Below, one piece after another: positions 7,961 to 17,524 of a DNA stretch of 64,000 bases; within the stretch, counting starts at the first letter, position 1, and the number at the start of each line of letters is the position of its first letter. The translations under genes were made by a program, and so were the position numbers. Source of the stretch: Laspinema palackyanum D2c (GTDB lineage Bacteria > Cyanobacteriota > Cyanobacteriia > Cyanobacteriales > Laspinemataceae); assembly GCF_025370875.1 (NCBI RefSeq), contig NZ_JAMXFD010000027.1, forward strand, positions 28,438 to 92,437, in the 5' to 3' direction. A model generated the notes under the pieces. It was not told where the DNA came from. It made no database searches and worked only from the letters and a program-made list of their open reading frames with translations.

Positions 7961-10888
7961 ATGAGAAAAAAACTGATTGAAGTTGCCCTTCCCCTGGAAG
8001 CGATTAATGCTGAATCTGCCCGAGAAAAGTCGATTCGGCATGGGCATCCTTCAACCCTGCATTTGTGGTGGGCGCGGCGACCTTTAGCGGCTTGTCGAGC
8101 AGTTTTGTGGTCTTCTTTGGTAGATGACCCCTCCAGTTGGCCGGATAAATTCCCCACAGAAGAAGACCAAAAGCGAGAACGGGAGCGCTTATTTGATATT
8201 TTGGGGCGAATCACCATTGAGACGGATAAAAAAGGGAATCACAAACAAGTTGTCCGGGGTTTAGTCTCGTGGGATGATATCAAAGAACCGGCAATCATTG
8301 ACGAAGCACAAAAAGAAATTGCCCGATGTTTAGCTTGGGACCGGGGAGAGGAACCGCCCACTCAACCGGATGCGGTGCGGGATTATATTGCTCAATATGC
8401 ACCTCCGGCTTATGACCCATTTGCCGGGGGTGGGTCGATTCCTTTAGAGGCTCAACGGTTAGGATTAGAAGCTCATGCCAGTGATTTGAATCCGGTTGCG
8501 GTATTAATTAATAAAGCCTTAATTGAAATTCCCCCGAAGTTTAAAGATTTGCCGCCGATTAATCCAGCGAATCGGCAGAAAAAGGGGATGAATTTCTGGA
8601 AAGCTGCTCAAGGATTAGCAGCAGATGTAGAGTTTTATGGGCAGTGGATGCGTGAGGAAGCATTCCAACGGATAGGGCATTTATATCCCAAGGTGGCATT
8701 ACCGAAAGAATATGGGGATGATGCTGAGGCGACGGTGATTGCTTGGTTATGGGCGAGAACAGTGAAATGTCCTAACCCGGCTTGTGGTTGTCAGATGCCG
8801 TTGGTGAAAAGTTTTCAGCTTTCCACGAAGAAGGGTAAAGAGGCTTGGGTTCAGCCAATGGTGCAGCAGGGTAAGGGGGAAAGTGAGCTTAATGGGGAGA
8901 TGATGGCAGAGACTGCCGTCCCTCGCATTCGCTTTCAAGTGCAGTCAGGAACGGGAGAAGTGCCAGATGGGACCGTGGGCCGCAAGGGGGCGGTTTGTCT
9001 AGCTTGTGGAACCCCTGTGGGGTTGGATTATGTGCGGAGTGAAGGTTGTGGGGGGCGTATGGGGGCGCAGTTGATGGCAATTGTGGCCGAAGGAAACAAG
9101 GGGCGGATTTATTTATCGCCGACCCATGAACAAGAACAAATTGCTAATTCTGCTCAACCCAAATGGCAGCCCGAGAGTGAGTTGATATGTAAATCGGGGG
9201 TCATTAATGCGCCTTTATATGGCATGACGAAACACGCTGATTTATTCACATCTCGTCAATTAGTTGCCCTAACTACTTTTAGTGATTTAGTGAGTGAAGC
9301 GAAAAAAAAGGCGTTTCAAGATGCAGTTTGTGCCCGGTTATCCGATGATGATGTGCCGTTGAATGCGGGCGGTACTGGGGCGAGGGCTTATGGGGAGGCG
9401 ATCGCCACTTACTTAGCTTTTGCTGTGGATAAAAGCTCGGATTACTGGAGCAATCTATGTACATGGGGCATTAGTGGAGAAACCATGAGTCATGTATTTA
9501 CAAGACAAGCTATTCCCATGACTTGGGATTTTTGCGAAGCCAATCCCCTCAGTGATTCCACCGGAAATTTTAATGGCGCGATTAATTGGGTTATACAAGT
9601 TCTGGAAAATCATGAAAATGGCAATTGTAAATCTCAAGTATTCCAACATGATGCAACTTGGATTCATGAAAATGACTCCCGACCCAAAATAGTATCAACA
9701 GACCCGCCCTATTATGATGCTGTACCTTACGCCGATTTATCGGATTTTTTCTATACATGGCTCCGTCCAAGTGTGGGTTCAATTTATCCAGACATTTGTA
9801 GTACCCTGTTAGCGCCAAAACATCAAGAAATGGTCGCGGATACCTTTCGCCATGGTAGCAAGCAAAAAGCCAAAGATTTTTTTGAATCCAGCCTAATTAA
9901 ATTATTTCATCGCATCAATAATCTCAATCATCCTGATTATCCGGTCACGGTTTATTACGCACTTAAACAATCAGAAACCGATGATAATAATAACGTTGCT
10001 TCAACAGGTTGGAAAACAATTTTAGAAGGCTTAATGCAGGCTAATTTTAGCATTGGTGGAACCTGGCCATTAAGAACAGAAAGAAGTGCCAGAATGAGAA
10101 ATCTTGACTCAAACGCCCTCGCTTCCTCTATCGTTCTTATCTGCCGCCCTCGTCCAGAAACCGCCTCCAAAATCACGCGCCGCCAATTCCTCAGCGAATT
10201 AAAAAAAGAACTCCCCAAATCCTTAAAAACCCTACAACAGGGTAATATCGCCCCCGTAGACCTTGCCCAAGCCAGTATCGGACCCGGGATGGCCGTCTAC
10301 TCCCAATACGCTGCCGTCCTCGAAAATGATGGTTCCCCCATGCGAGTTCGCACTGCTTTACAACTGATTAATCAACTCCTCGATGAATACCTCACGGAAC
10401 AAGAAGGAGAATTTGATAGCGATACCCGGTGGGCGCTGACCTGGTTTGAACAACATCAGTTCAATGAAGGACAATATGGCGATGCCGAAACCCTTTCCAA
10501 AGCTAAAAATACCAGTATTCAAGGCTTAGAACAAGCGGGAATTTTAAGTGCCAAAGCAGGAAAAGTCCGCCTCCTGAAACGGTCAGAACTGCAAGGGGAT
10601 TGGAATCCAGAACAGGATAATCGCGTCCCTCATTGGGAAATCACCCAACACCTGATTCGCGCCCTCGACCAAACCGGAGAAATCGGGGCAGCAGAACTCC
10701 TCGCCAAACTCGGAAACCGAGGAGAAACTGCCCGAGATTTAGCCTATCGACTCTATAACCTCTGTGACAGAAAAGGGTGGGCAGCGGAGGGAATTGGCTA
10801 TAACAGCCTAGTCATTTCTTGGCCCGAAATCAGCCGGTTAGCCAACGAATCAAAAGTTACTCAACCCATCCAAGGCAGTCTGTTTTAA
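7961..10888 (+). CDS. DUF1156-type DNA methylase (adenine/cytosine-N methyltransferase)
   Basis: Predicted amino-methylating DNA methyltransferase with an N-terminal DUF1156 domain, 975 aa. Visible parts are the DUF1156 start (INAESAREKSIRHGHPSTLH, then WWARRPLAACRA), SAM-binding motif I DPFAGGG at about 152-158, a central insert with zinc-ribbon cysteines (270, 275, 277, 346, 349), and catalytic motif DPPY at 581-584 followed by YADLSDFFYTWL. The order motif I, long insert, DPPY is alpha-like. Genes of this family usually sit beside DUF499 ATPases in anti-phage or restriction-like loci, and a DUF499 gene is present two genes downstream. Start is ATG 7961; there is no clear Shine-Dalgarno. 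Target sequence and biological role are unknown. Confidence 0.85.
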   Translation: MRKKLIEVALPLEAINAESAREKSIRHGHPSTLHLWWARRPLAACRAVLWSSLVDDPSSWPDKFPTEEDQKRERERLFDILGRITIETDKKGNHKQVVRGLVSWDDIKEPAIIDEAQKEIARCLAWDRGEEPPTQPDAVRDYIAQYAPPAYDPFAGGGSIPLEAQRLGLEAHASDLNPVAVLINKALIEIPPKFKDLPPINPANRQKKGMNFWKAAQGLAADVEFYGQWMREEAFQRIGHLYPKVALPKEYGDDAEATVIAWLWARTVKCPNPACGCQMPLVKSFQLSTKKGKEAWVQPMVQQGKGESELNGEMMAETAVPRIRFQVQSGTGEVPDGTVGRKGAVCLACGTPVGLDYVRSEGCGGRMGAQLMAIVAEGNKGRIYLSPTHEQEQIANSAQPKWQPESELICKSGVINAPLYGMTKHADLFTSRQLVALTTFSDLVSEAKKKAFQDAVCARLSDDDVPLNAGGTGARAYGEAIATYLAFAVDKSSDYWSNLCTWGISGETMSHVFTRQAIPMTWDFCEANPLSDSTGNFNGAINWVIQVLENHENGNCKSQVFQHDATWIHENDSRPKIVSTDPPYYDAVPYADLSDFFYTWLRPSVGSIYPDICSTLLAPKHQEMVADTFRHGSKQKAKDFFESSLIKLFHRINNLNHPDYPVTVYYALKQSETDDNNNVASTGWKTILEGLMQANFSIGGTWPLRTERSARMRNLDSNALASSIVLICRPRPETASKITRRQFLSELKKELPKSLKTLQQGNIAPVDLAQASIGPGMAVYSQYAAVLENDGSPMRVRTALQLINQLLDEYLTEQEGEFDSDTRWALTWFEQHQFNEGQYGDAETLSKAKNTSIQGLEQAGILSAKAGKVRLLKRSELQGDWNPEQDNRVPHWEITQHLIRALDQTGEIGAAELLAKLGNRGETARDLAYRLYNLCDRKGWAAEGIGYNSLVISWPEISRLANESKVTQPIQGSLF

Positions 10889-11281
10889 CCGATATCTTGC
10901 ACCTGTTGCAACAAACGGCGGGGGATAAATCCCCCGCCTAACAGCTCAAGTCGTCTAAAGACGACTGAAAACACCAGGGGATATAGACTTGCAGTCGGTT
11001 TTTAACCGACTTTAGCTATTAGGCGGGGGATTTATCCCCCGCCGGATATAGACTTGCAGTCGGTTTTTAACCGACTTTAGCTATTAGGCGGGGGATTTAT
11101 CCCCCGCCGGTTGTTGAGAATGGTGCCTGATGTCAGTTTTAACCGAATTGTTTCTGAGGAGATAATGAAAGGATGTCCATCTTTGCTAGTCCAGAAAACC
11201 CGAGTCCCCCTCTCCCCCGGCCCCTCTCCCACCGGGGAGAGGGGAGGATGAGGAGGACGCACCTAACCATAACCCAAAATC
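10889..11281. repeat. Modular GC-rich repeat element between methylase and Uma2 genes
   Basis: The element at 10906-11116 is built of palindromic modules. A ggcgggggataaatcccccgcc-like stem is followed by gtcgtctaaagacgac and then by a 65-bp unit present twice in tandem (10981-11045 and 11046-11110). That unit contains gtcggtttttaaccgac and another gggggatttatccccc stem. The ends carry related caacaa..ggcggggg / cccccgccggttgttg sequences. Related copies occur at 15596-15660 and 63736-64000. A separate cccctctcc/ggagagggg hairpin lies at 11221-11244. No protein is encoded. Confidence 0.8.
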
Positions 11282-11932
11282 ATGGTCACCTTACAACTCC
11301 AACAAATCGACATCCCCCTGGGTCAACGCTTGTTAATTCATCACTTAAATTGGGAACAATTTGAAGAAATCATCACTGAACTGGGAGAAAGCCGCACAGC
11401 TAGAATTGCCTATCATCAAGAAACCTTAGAAATCAGAATGCCCACCCCAGAACATGAAATTGACAAAGAAATTATTAGCGATATTGTCAAAATCTTACTA
11501 GAAGAACTAGAAATAGACTGCGAATGTTTTGGGTCAACCACCTTCAAACAAACTGCCATGAAAAGTGGCATTGAACCGGACCAATGCTTTTACATTCAAA
11601 ACCAGACTCAAATGCGCGGGAAACGCCGCATTGATTTATCCATAGATCCACCCCCCGACCTAGCTATTGAAGTCGATGTCACCTCTAAAACCCAGATGGA
11701 TGCTTACCTCAGCCTGGGAGTTCCGGAACTCTGGATTTATGCCCGGGGTGAACTCAAGATTTACACCCTAAACTCCGGAGAATATCAACAAGTTTCTACC
11801 AGTCCCACCTTCCCCGGTTTTCCCCTATTAGACCCGGTAACAGCAGTTCTGAATCAAACTCTGACCCAGGGCAGAAGTCCTGCCTTAAGAGCCTTCCGCC
11901 AGCAAATTCGTACCCTAAACTCTACCCTATAA
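11282..11932 (+). CDS. Uma2 family (DUF820) nuclease-fold protein inside the methylase/ATPase cassette
   Basis: A 216-aa Uma2-family protein, a cyanobacteria-expanded group with a PD-(D/E)XK nuclease fold and no settled function. Candidate catalytic residues are in PPDLAIEVDVTSKTQMDAYL (about D126, E130, K136), followed by the usual LGVPELWIYARGELKIY. It lies between the DUF1156 methylase and the DUF499 ATPase, with only 7 bases before the ATPase start. It is therefore probably co-transcribed with the ATPase, although Uma2 genes are so common here that its presence could be incidental. Similar genes occur at 22342, 26161, 35021 and 41022. Confidence 0.85.
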   Translation: MVTLQLQQIDIPLGQRLLIHHLNWEQFEEIITELGESRTARIAYHQETLEIRMPTPEHEIDKEIISDIVKILLEELEIDCECFGSTTFKQTAMKSGIEPDQCFYIQNQTQMRGKRRIDLSIDPPPDLAIEVDVTSKTQMDAYLSLGVPELWIYARGELKIYTLNSGEYQQVSTSPTFPGFPLLDPVTAVLNQTLTQGRSPALRAFRQQIRTLNSTL

Positions 11933-11939
11933 AATCATT

Positions 11940-14900
11940 ATGGCGATTAGCAATCATGAACGAGTCGGCAGAGCTTTAAACTTACTCCGAGATGGCCTCT
12001 ATCCATTTATTGAACGAGAGATGAAGGCTATTCATGGAGAACGTTGGATAGTTGCTGCCTCAGCTTGTTTATCAGATAGTTACGTTCGCAATAAACAGCC
12101 CCAAGATGTTCTCCAGGAAGATGTTTCAGCCTTGCTGATTGTGATGTGGGAACAATGGAATAATATCTTTCGCAATACCCTGGGACGTTCTGAACGCAGC
12201 TTAGTCAGTGAATTGCGCGATATCCGCAACGATTGGGCGCATCGGACCACCTTTTCCACCGATGATGCTTACCGGGCCTTAGATAGTATCACCCGTTTAT
12301 TATCGGCGATTTCAGCCCCAGAAGAAGCTGCTAAAGTGGAAAAGCAGAAACAAGAACTGTTACGCCTTCGCTTTGAAGACCAGGCCCGACGGGAAACGCG
12401 CCGGGTGGCGATCGCCCCGACAGAAGGACAACCCCAACCCGGATTAAAACCCTGGCGCGAAATTACCACCCCTCATCCCGATGTCGCTTCCGGTCGCTAC
12501 CAACAAGCGGAATTTGCAGCAGACCTCTGGCAAGTTTATCTCGATGAAGGCTCCGATGAATATCGCCTCCCCACAGAATTCTTCCAACGCACCTATCTCA
12601 CCGAGGGACTGAAACAACTCCTCATCGGGGCACTCCTGCGCTTAAGCGGAACCGGAGGAGATCCGGTTATCGAACTCCAAACCAACTTCGGTGGAGGAAA
12701 AACCCATGCGATGTTGGCCCTCTATCACCTGTTTTTTGGGGTTTCCGCTAAAGACTTACCGGGATTAGAACCCCTCTTCCAGGTGGCGGGAATCAATGAA
12801 CCTCCCGCTAACGTGAATACTGTTGTCCTAGTCGGCAACAAAATTTCCCCGGGACAGATTCATTGCAAAAACGACGGGACTCAAGTGCGGACCTTGTGGG
12901 GTGAAATTGCATGGCAACTGGGGGGAAAAGAAGGGTATGACAGACTCCGAGAAGCAGATGAAACCTCTACCAATCCCGGTGATGCCCTCAAAGACTTATT
13001 TAATCATTATGCACCCGTGCTAATTTTGATTGATGAGTGGGTGGCCTATGGTCGTCAACTGCACCATAAAAATGACCTACCGGCGGGAGATTTTGATACT
13101 CACTTCACCTTTGCCCAAACCCTGAGCGAATCGGCGAAAAACGCCAAACAAACCCTGTTGGTGGTGAGTATTCCCTCTTCAGAGATTGAAATTGGGGGAG
13201 ACCGGGGGAAAGAGGCCCTAGACCGTCTCAAGAATGCGATCGGGCGGGTAGAGTGTCCCTGGCGACCCGCAAGCGCTGACGAAAGTTTTGAAATTGTCCG
13301 GCGTCGGCTATTTCAACCCACCTCAGACCCCAGTCTGTTTGTCCAGCGAGATGCAGTGGTTCGCGCCTTTGCAGAACTCTACCGCACTCAGAGTCAGGAA
13401 TTTCCGGCAGAATGTAAAGAAGGCGACTATGAACGCCGGATGAAAGAAGCTTATCCGATTCATCCAGAACTGTTTGCACGCCTCTACTCCGATTGGTCCA
13501 GTCTGGATAAATTCCAGCGCACTCGCGGGGTTCTGCGTTTGATGGCTAAAATCATTCACTCTCTGTGGGAACGCAATGACCAAAGTCTCCTGATTATGCC
13601 AGCTCATGTCCCAATGGACGATTCCCAAGTTCAGACGGAACTGAGTCACTACCTAGAAGATAACTGGATTCCCGTGATTGAAAAAGATGTGGACGGGCCT
13701 AATTCGTTGCCCCTGGCCCTGGACCGCCAGAATCCGAATCTAGGCCGCTACTCCGCCTGTCGTCGCGTCACCCGGACAATTTACATGGGTTCGGCCCCCA
13801 CTCTGCGGGCGGCCAATCGGGGTTTAGAAGACCGGCGCATCAAATTAGGTTGTGTCCAACCCGGGGAAAGTGTGGCAACCTTCGGGGATGCCTTGCGGCG
13901 ATTATCGGACCAAGGAACTTATTTGTATATTGATGGGAATCGGTACTGGATTTCCACTCAACCCAATGTGAATCGCACCGCCCAAGAACGGGGGAGTCAG
14001 TTCTTAGAGGACCGCTATCTCGTCACGGAAGAAATTATTAAACGGTTGAAAGGCGATCGCCAGCGTGGAGAATTCAGTGCCATCCATGTCGCCCCGGAAT
14101 CTACCTCCGATATTCCTGATGACCCCAATTTAGGAGTCCGCCTGGTTGTTCTGTCTCCAGTCTCTCCCCATACTCGTCTAAGCACAGACAGTCCCGCCCG
14201 AAACTATGTAGAAGATGCCCTCAACCACAAAGGGAGCAGTCCTCGCTATTACCGGAACACCCTGCTATTCCTAGCGCCGGACCAATCTAAAATCGAAAAT
14301 TTAGAGAAAAATGTTGCTCAATATTTGGCCTGGGAATCCATTCTAGCCGATGATAAAAAGAAGACGCTCAACTTAGATAATTTCCAACGTACTCAGGCTG
14401 AAACCAAGCGGGATGGGACAAACAAAGATGTTGATAATATTCTATGGGATACCTATCAATGGCTGCTGATTCCCACCCAACCGGATGCTAAAGGGGAGAT
14501 TGAATGGAAGGAAACGCGATTGTCAGGGCCAGAGTCCCCCATTACGCGGGCCAGTAAAAAGGCAGTCTATGAAGGGGATTTGCTAGATGTTTACGCCGCC
14601 ACCAACCTGCGCCTTGAAGCCCTGGACCGCTTTCTGTGGCGGGAAACGAACCACATTGACCTCAAACGCCTGTGGGAATATCTCGCCCAATATCTCTATC
14701 TGCCGCGATTAAAAAATCAGACGGTTCTTTTAGCTGGGATTAGTGGTGGCGTAACCTCAACGATTTGGGCGGATAGCTTTGCTTATGCTGAGGGATTTGA
14801 CGAAGAATCGGGGAAATATCTGGGGTTGCGGGCGGGGACAGGGATTAATCCCAGTATTAGTCCTCAAAGTTTGCTAGTCAAACCGGAAATTGCTCAACAG

Positions 14901-15308
14901 CAGTTTGATTCAGAGGCGAGAGTGAGCCGGATGGAGGCAGAAAAAACCCAGGGTCTCCAGTCGCCAGCTTCTGCTTTGAAGTCTTCTGGAGCAGAATATA
15001 GGACATCTTCGATGAATGCGGGGGCGGGCAGTACCAGTGAAGGGTTGGGGGTGGAAGAGATTACGGCGACGGTTCTGCGGCGATTTTATGGAAATGTAGA
15101 GATTGACCCAATGCGGGTGAATCGGGATGTCCCGGCGATCGTCCAGGAAGTCATCCAGCATCTGATCTCCCTGAATAAGGCCAAAGTCAAAATCACCTTG
15201 GAAATCGAAGCTGAAATTCCAGACGGAGTTCCAGATGATATCGCTCGTACTGTCCTAGAAAACTGCCGGACCCTCAAATTTAACAGTCAATCGTTTGAGT
15301 CGGAATAA
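11940..15308 (+). CDS. DUF499 ATPase with N-terminal Swt1-like HEPN domain
   Basis: Large 1122-aa protein. Residues 1-125 look like a Swt1-type HEPN domain and carry the RNase-type motif R-x4-H in RDIRNDWAHR (R96, H101). The rest is a DUF499 P-loop ATPase: Walker A in NFGGGKTH (about 249-256), Walker B in LILIDEWVAYG (D365, E366), with a C-terminal segment after a low-complexity linker at about 1000-1035. DUF499 ATPases are recurrent neighbours of DUF1156 methylases in predicted defence loci. The HEPN motif suggests an RNA-cleaving effector, which is inference. The start codon is 7 bases after the Uma2 stop. No helicase or PLD nuclease gene follows, which distinguishes this locus from fuller versions. 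Confidence 0.82.
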   Translation: MAISNHERVGRALNLLRDGLYPFIEREMKAIHGERWIVAASACLSDSYVRNKQPQDVLQEDVSALLIVMWEQWNNIFRNTLGRSERSLVSELRDIRNDWAHRTTFSTDDAYRALDSITRLLSAISAPEEAAKVEKQKQELLRLRFEDQARRETRRVAIAPTEGQPQPGLKPWREITTPHPDVASGRYQQAEFAADLWQVYLDEGSDEYRLPTEFFQRTYLTEGLKQLLIGALLRLSGTGGDPVIELQTNFGGGKTHAMLALYHLFFGVSAKDLPGLEPLFQVAGINEPPANVNTVVLVGNKISPGQIHCKNDGTQVRTLWGEIAWQLGGKEGYDRLREADETSTNPGDALKDLFNHYAPVLILIDEWVAYGRQLHHKNDLPAGDFDTHFTFAQTLSESAKNAKQTLLVVSIPSSEIEIGGDRGKEALDRLKNAIGRVECPWRPASADESFEIVRRRLFQPTSDPSLFVQRDAVVRAFAELYRTQSQEFPAECKEGDYERRMKEAYPIHPELFARLYSDWSSLDKFQRTRGVLRLMAKIIHSLWERNDQSLLIMPAHVPMDDSQVQTELSHYLEDNWIPVIEKDVDGPNSLPLALDRQNPNLGRYSACRRVTRTIYMGSAPTLRAANRGLEDRRIKLGCVQPGESVATFGDALRRLSDQGTYLYIDGNRYWISTQPNVNRTAQERGSQFLEDRYLVTEEIIKRLKGDRQRGEFSAIHVAPESTSDIPDDPNLGVRLVVLSPVSPHTRLSTDSPARNYVEDALNHKGSSPRYYRNTLLFLAPDQSKIENLEKNVAQYLAWESILADDKKKTLNLDNFQRTQAETKRDGTNKDVDNILWDTYQWLLIPTQPDAKGEIEWKETRLSGPESPITRASKKAVYEGDLLDVYAATNLRLEALDRFLWRETNHIDLKRLWEYLAQYLYLPRLKNQTVLLAGISGGVTSTIWADSFAYAEGFDEESGKYLGLRAGTGINPSISPQSLLVKPEIAQQQFDSEARVSRMEAEKTQGLQSPASALKSSGAEYRTSSMNAGAGSTSEGLGVEEITATVLRRFYGNVEIDPMRVNRDVPAIVQEVIQHLISLNKAKVKITLEIEAEIPDGVPDDIARTVLENCRTLKFNSQSFESE

Positions 15309-15806
15309 GCGGGTCATTGGTCATTGGTCATTGGTTGATGGGGAGGTGGGGGAGAGACGGGAAACCCCCAATCGAGAGACGGGAGATAGGGGAGAAAGTA
15401 GGGTCCTCGTGACTTGGCTCTGCCGAGTCATGCCTTTTGGAGGCTCTGCCTCCTGTCCCCTACTAGGCGCTTAAGCTCTTAAAAATGCGTGGCAAGGCTT
15501 CATTGTCACGATCACAGCAGATCCCTATGAGGCGGCAGAGCCGCGCAGAGTGCATGACTCGGCAGAAGCCCGCTCACGAGGAATCGGGTAAGGTTTAGTC
15601 GGATTTATCCGACTTTAGCTATTAGGCGGGGGATTGATCCCCCGCCGGTTGTCGCAACAAACCCCATCCGCCCCCAACCTGGATCCAGAAAATTTCCTAT
15701 TTCAGATAAATTTATTATTTTTTAAGTTATGTTACCGTCGCGTGATATTATTCATTTTGGCCTGTTAGCGTCCAGGTGTAACGATCTGGGCATAAGTTAA
15801 CTAAGA
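15309..15806. repeat. Repeat-rich gap upstream of the atp operon
   Basis: No gene. From left to right it holds three tandem copies of the heptamer gtcattg (15313-15333), a 179-bp element with about 30-bp imperfect terminal inverted repeats (15404-15433 and 15552-15582), and a partial copy of the GC-rich modular repeat (15596-15660). The last 140 bases are AT-rich and should contain the atp promoter, which I could not define with confidence. Confidence 0.75.
15404..15582. mobile_element. MITE-like miniature element with ~30-bp terminal inverted repeats
   Basis: The left end (15404-15433, beginning tcctcgtga and ending gagtcatgc) is closely complementary to the right end (15552-15582, beginning gcatgactcggcaga and ending cacgagga), with only a few differences. 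The interior holds further short palindromes such as ggaggctctgcctcc. It has no coding capacity. I found no clear target-site duplication, so transposition is an inference. Confidence 0.5.
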
Positions 15807-16250
15807 GTGAACTTGTCAGACCCTTCTGAAGAACCCACTTCCCAAGAGCGAGAACTCGAACCCAACGAGACTCGTGAACAGCAGGAGAATTCCTCAATGG
15901 ATGAGTACCAACAGCTTAAACAAAAGCTGTTTGTCTTCACCCTTGTGATTACAGCCGTCGTGTTTGTCTCGGTTTGGTTCTATTATTCGCTCAATATTGC
16001 CCTGAATTATTTGATCGGGGCGTGCACGGGTGTGGTTTACTTGAGAATGTTGGCAAGAGATGTTGAGCGTCTCGGCAATCAAAAGCAAAGTCTGAGTAAA
16101 GGCAGACTGGCGATGTTCATTGGGTTGATTATAGTAGCAACTCAGTGGGATCAGCTACAGGTGATGCCCATATTTCTGGGTTTCCTGACATATAAAGCCG
16201 CGCTCCTCGTCTACGTCCTTCAAACGACCCTTTTGCCGGACTCCAAATAG
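15807..16250 (+). CDS. atpI: ATP synthase subunit I (AtpI, assembly protein)
   Basis: Small hydrophobic protein at the head of the atp operon, thought to help assemble the c-ring. It has a polar N-terminal tail and several membrane segments, with the recognisable cyanobacterial core [20 protein letters not shown] and a conserved [10 protein letters not shown] loop. The listed GTG start gives 147 aa. ATG at 15897 has a much better Shine-Dalgarno (aggaga at 15883-15888, 8 bases upstream) and would give 117 aa, so the true start may be there. The a-subunit gene follows after 46 bases. Confidence 0.88.
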   Translation: MNLSDPSEEPTSQERELEPNETREQQENSSMDEYQQLKQKLFVFTLVITAVVFVSVWFYYSLNIALNYLIGACTGVVYLRMLARDVERLGNQKQSLSKGRLAMFIGLIIVATQWDQLQVMPIFLGFLTYKAALLVYVLQTTLLPDSK

Positions 16251-16296
16251 GATAAGGCATTTTGCAAACCATCCAGTCCCTCTGGAACCCCGCTTA

Positions 16297-17052
16297 ATGG
16301 ATATGCTAGAGGTTTTAAACGCCTTTAATTCGCTCCCGATCGCCGAATTGGAAGTAGGCAAGCACTTCTATTGGCAAGTTGGCAGTCTCAAGCTTCACGG
16401 TCAGGTGGTCATGACTTCCTGGTTTGTGATGGGATTGCTGGTTGTCACCTCCTTGGCAGCTACCCGGAACATCCAACGGATCCCTGGTGGCCTTCAAAAC
16501 TTTATGGAATATGCCCTGGAGTTTATTAGAGACTTAGCCAAAGGCCAAATCGGAGAGAAAGAATATCGGCCTTGGGTGCCCTTTGTTGGCACATTATTTC
16601 TGTTCATCTTTGTGAGCAACTGGTCTGGAGCGTTGGTGCCTTGGAAGCTGATTCACATTCCGGGCGGCGAATTAGCTGCACCGACCAGTGATATCAACAC
16701 CACTGTCGCACTGGCCTTGCTGACATCTTTGGCTTATTTCTACGCCGGATTACGCAAGCGCGGGTTGGGGTATTTTTCTAAATACATTCAACCAACGCCG
16801 ATCCTTTTGCCGATCAACATTCTGGAAGATTTTACCAAGCCTCTCTCCCTGAGTTTCCGTTTATTTGGAAACATCTTGGCAGATGAGTTAGTGGTGGGGG
16901 TTTTCGTATTGTTGGTTCCCCTATTTATCCCCCTTCCGGTGATGATTTTGGGACTATTCACCAGTGCGATCCAAGCCCTGATTTTCGCCACCTTAGCGGC
17001 GGTCTACATCGGTGAAGCGATGGAAGGCCACGGCGAAGAACATCACGACTAA
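16297..17052 (+). CDS. atpB: ATP synthase F0 subunit a
   Basis: Membrane stator subunit that forms the proton half-channels against the c-ring (called atpI in chloroplast-style naming). At 251 aa it has the expected length. The diagnostic segment [18 protein letters not shown] contains the essential arginine, and the C-terminal helix [21 protein letters not shown] is typical. It lies between subunit I and subunit c in the standard cyanobacterial order. Confidence 0.97.
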   Translation: MDMLEVLNAFNSLPIAELEVGKHFYWQVGSLKLHGQVVMTSWFVMGLLVVTSLAATRNIQRIPGGLQNFMEYALEFIRDLAKGQIGEKEYRPWVPFVGTLFLFIFVSNWSGALVPWKLIHIPGGELAAPTSDINTTVALALLTSLAYFYAGLRKRGLGYFSKYIQPTPILLPINILEDFTKPLSLSFRLFGNILADELVVGVFVLLVPLFIPLPVMILGLFTSAIQALIFATLAAVYIGEAMEGHGEEHHD

Positions 17053-17140
17053 AATTAGGATTTGATAGTTAGATTTTGAGCGCGATCGAACCGCCAAAAT
17101 CTGAGTTCGTTCATTCTGTAAATCGTTCATTTTGTACTAA

Positions 17141-17401
<261 letters not shown>

Positions 17402-17423
17402 GAAGATTAAAGCGGTGCCAGGG

Positions 17424-17457
17424 GTAGAGGGGTGATTAAATTCAATCACCTCTCTAC
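17424..17457 (+). other. Strong intercistronic hairpin after subunit c gene
   Basis: Inverted repeat with 14-base arms (gtagaggggtgatt at 17424-17437 and aatcacctctctac at 17444-17457) and a 6-base loop; 13 of 14 pairs are Watson-Crick and one is G-U. No T-run follows. It lies between the c and b' genes, where an RNA-stabilising or processing element could set the unequal subunit ratio. Confidence 0.6.
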
Positions 17458-17524
17458 AACCGGGCGCTGTTGTTTCAATTTCCATTCCGTTCAACCCCCC
17501 AAAGCTATAGCGGCTCATTTAACT

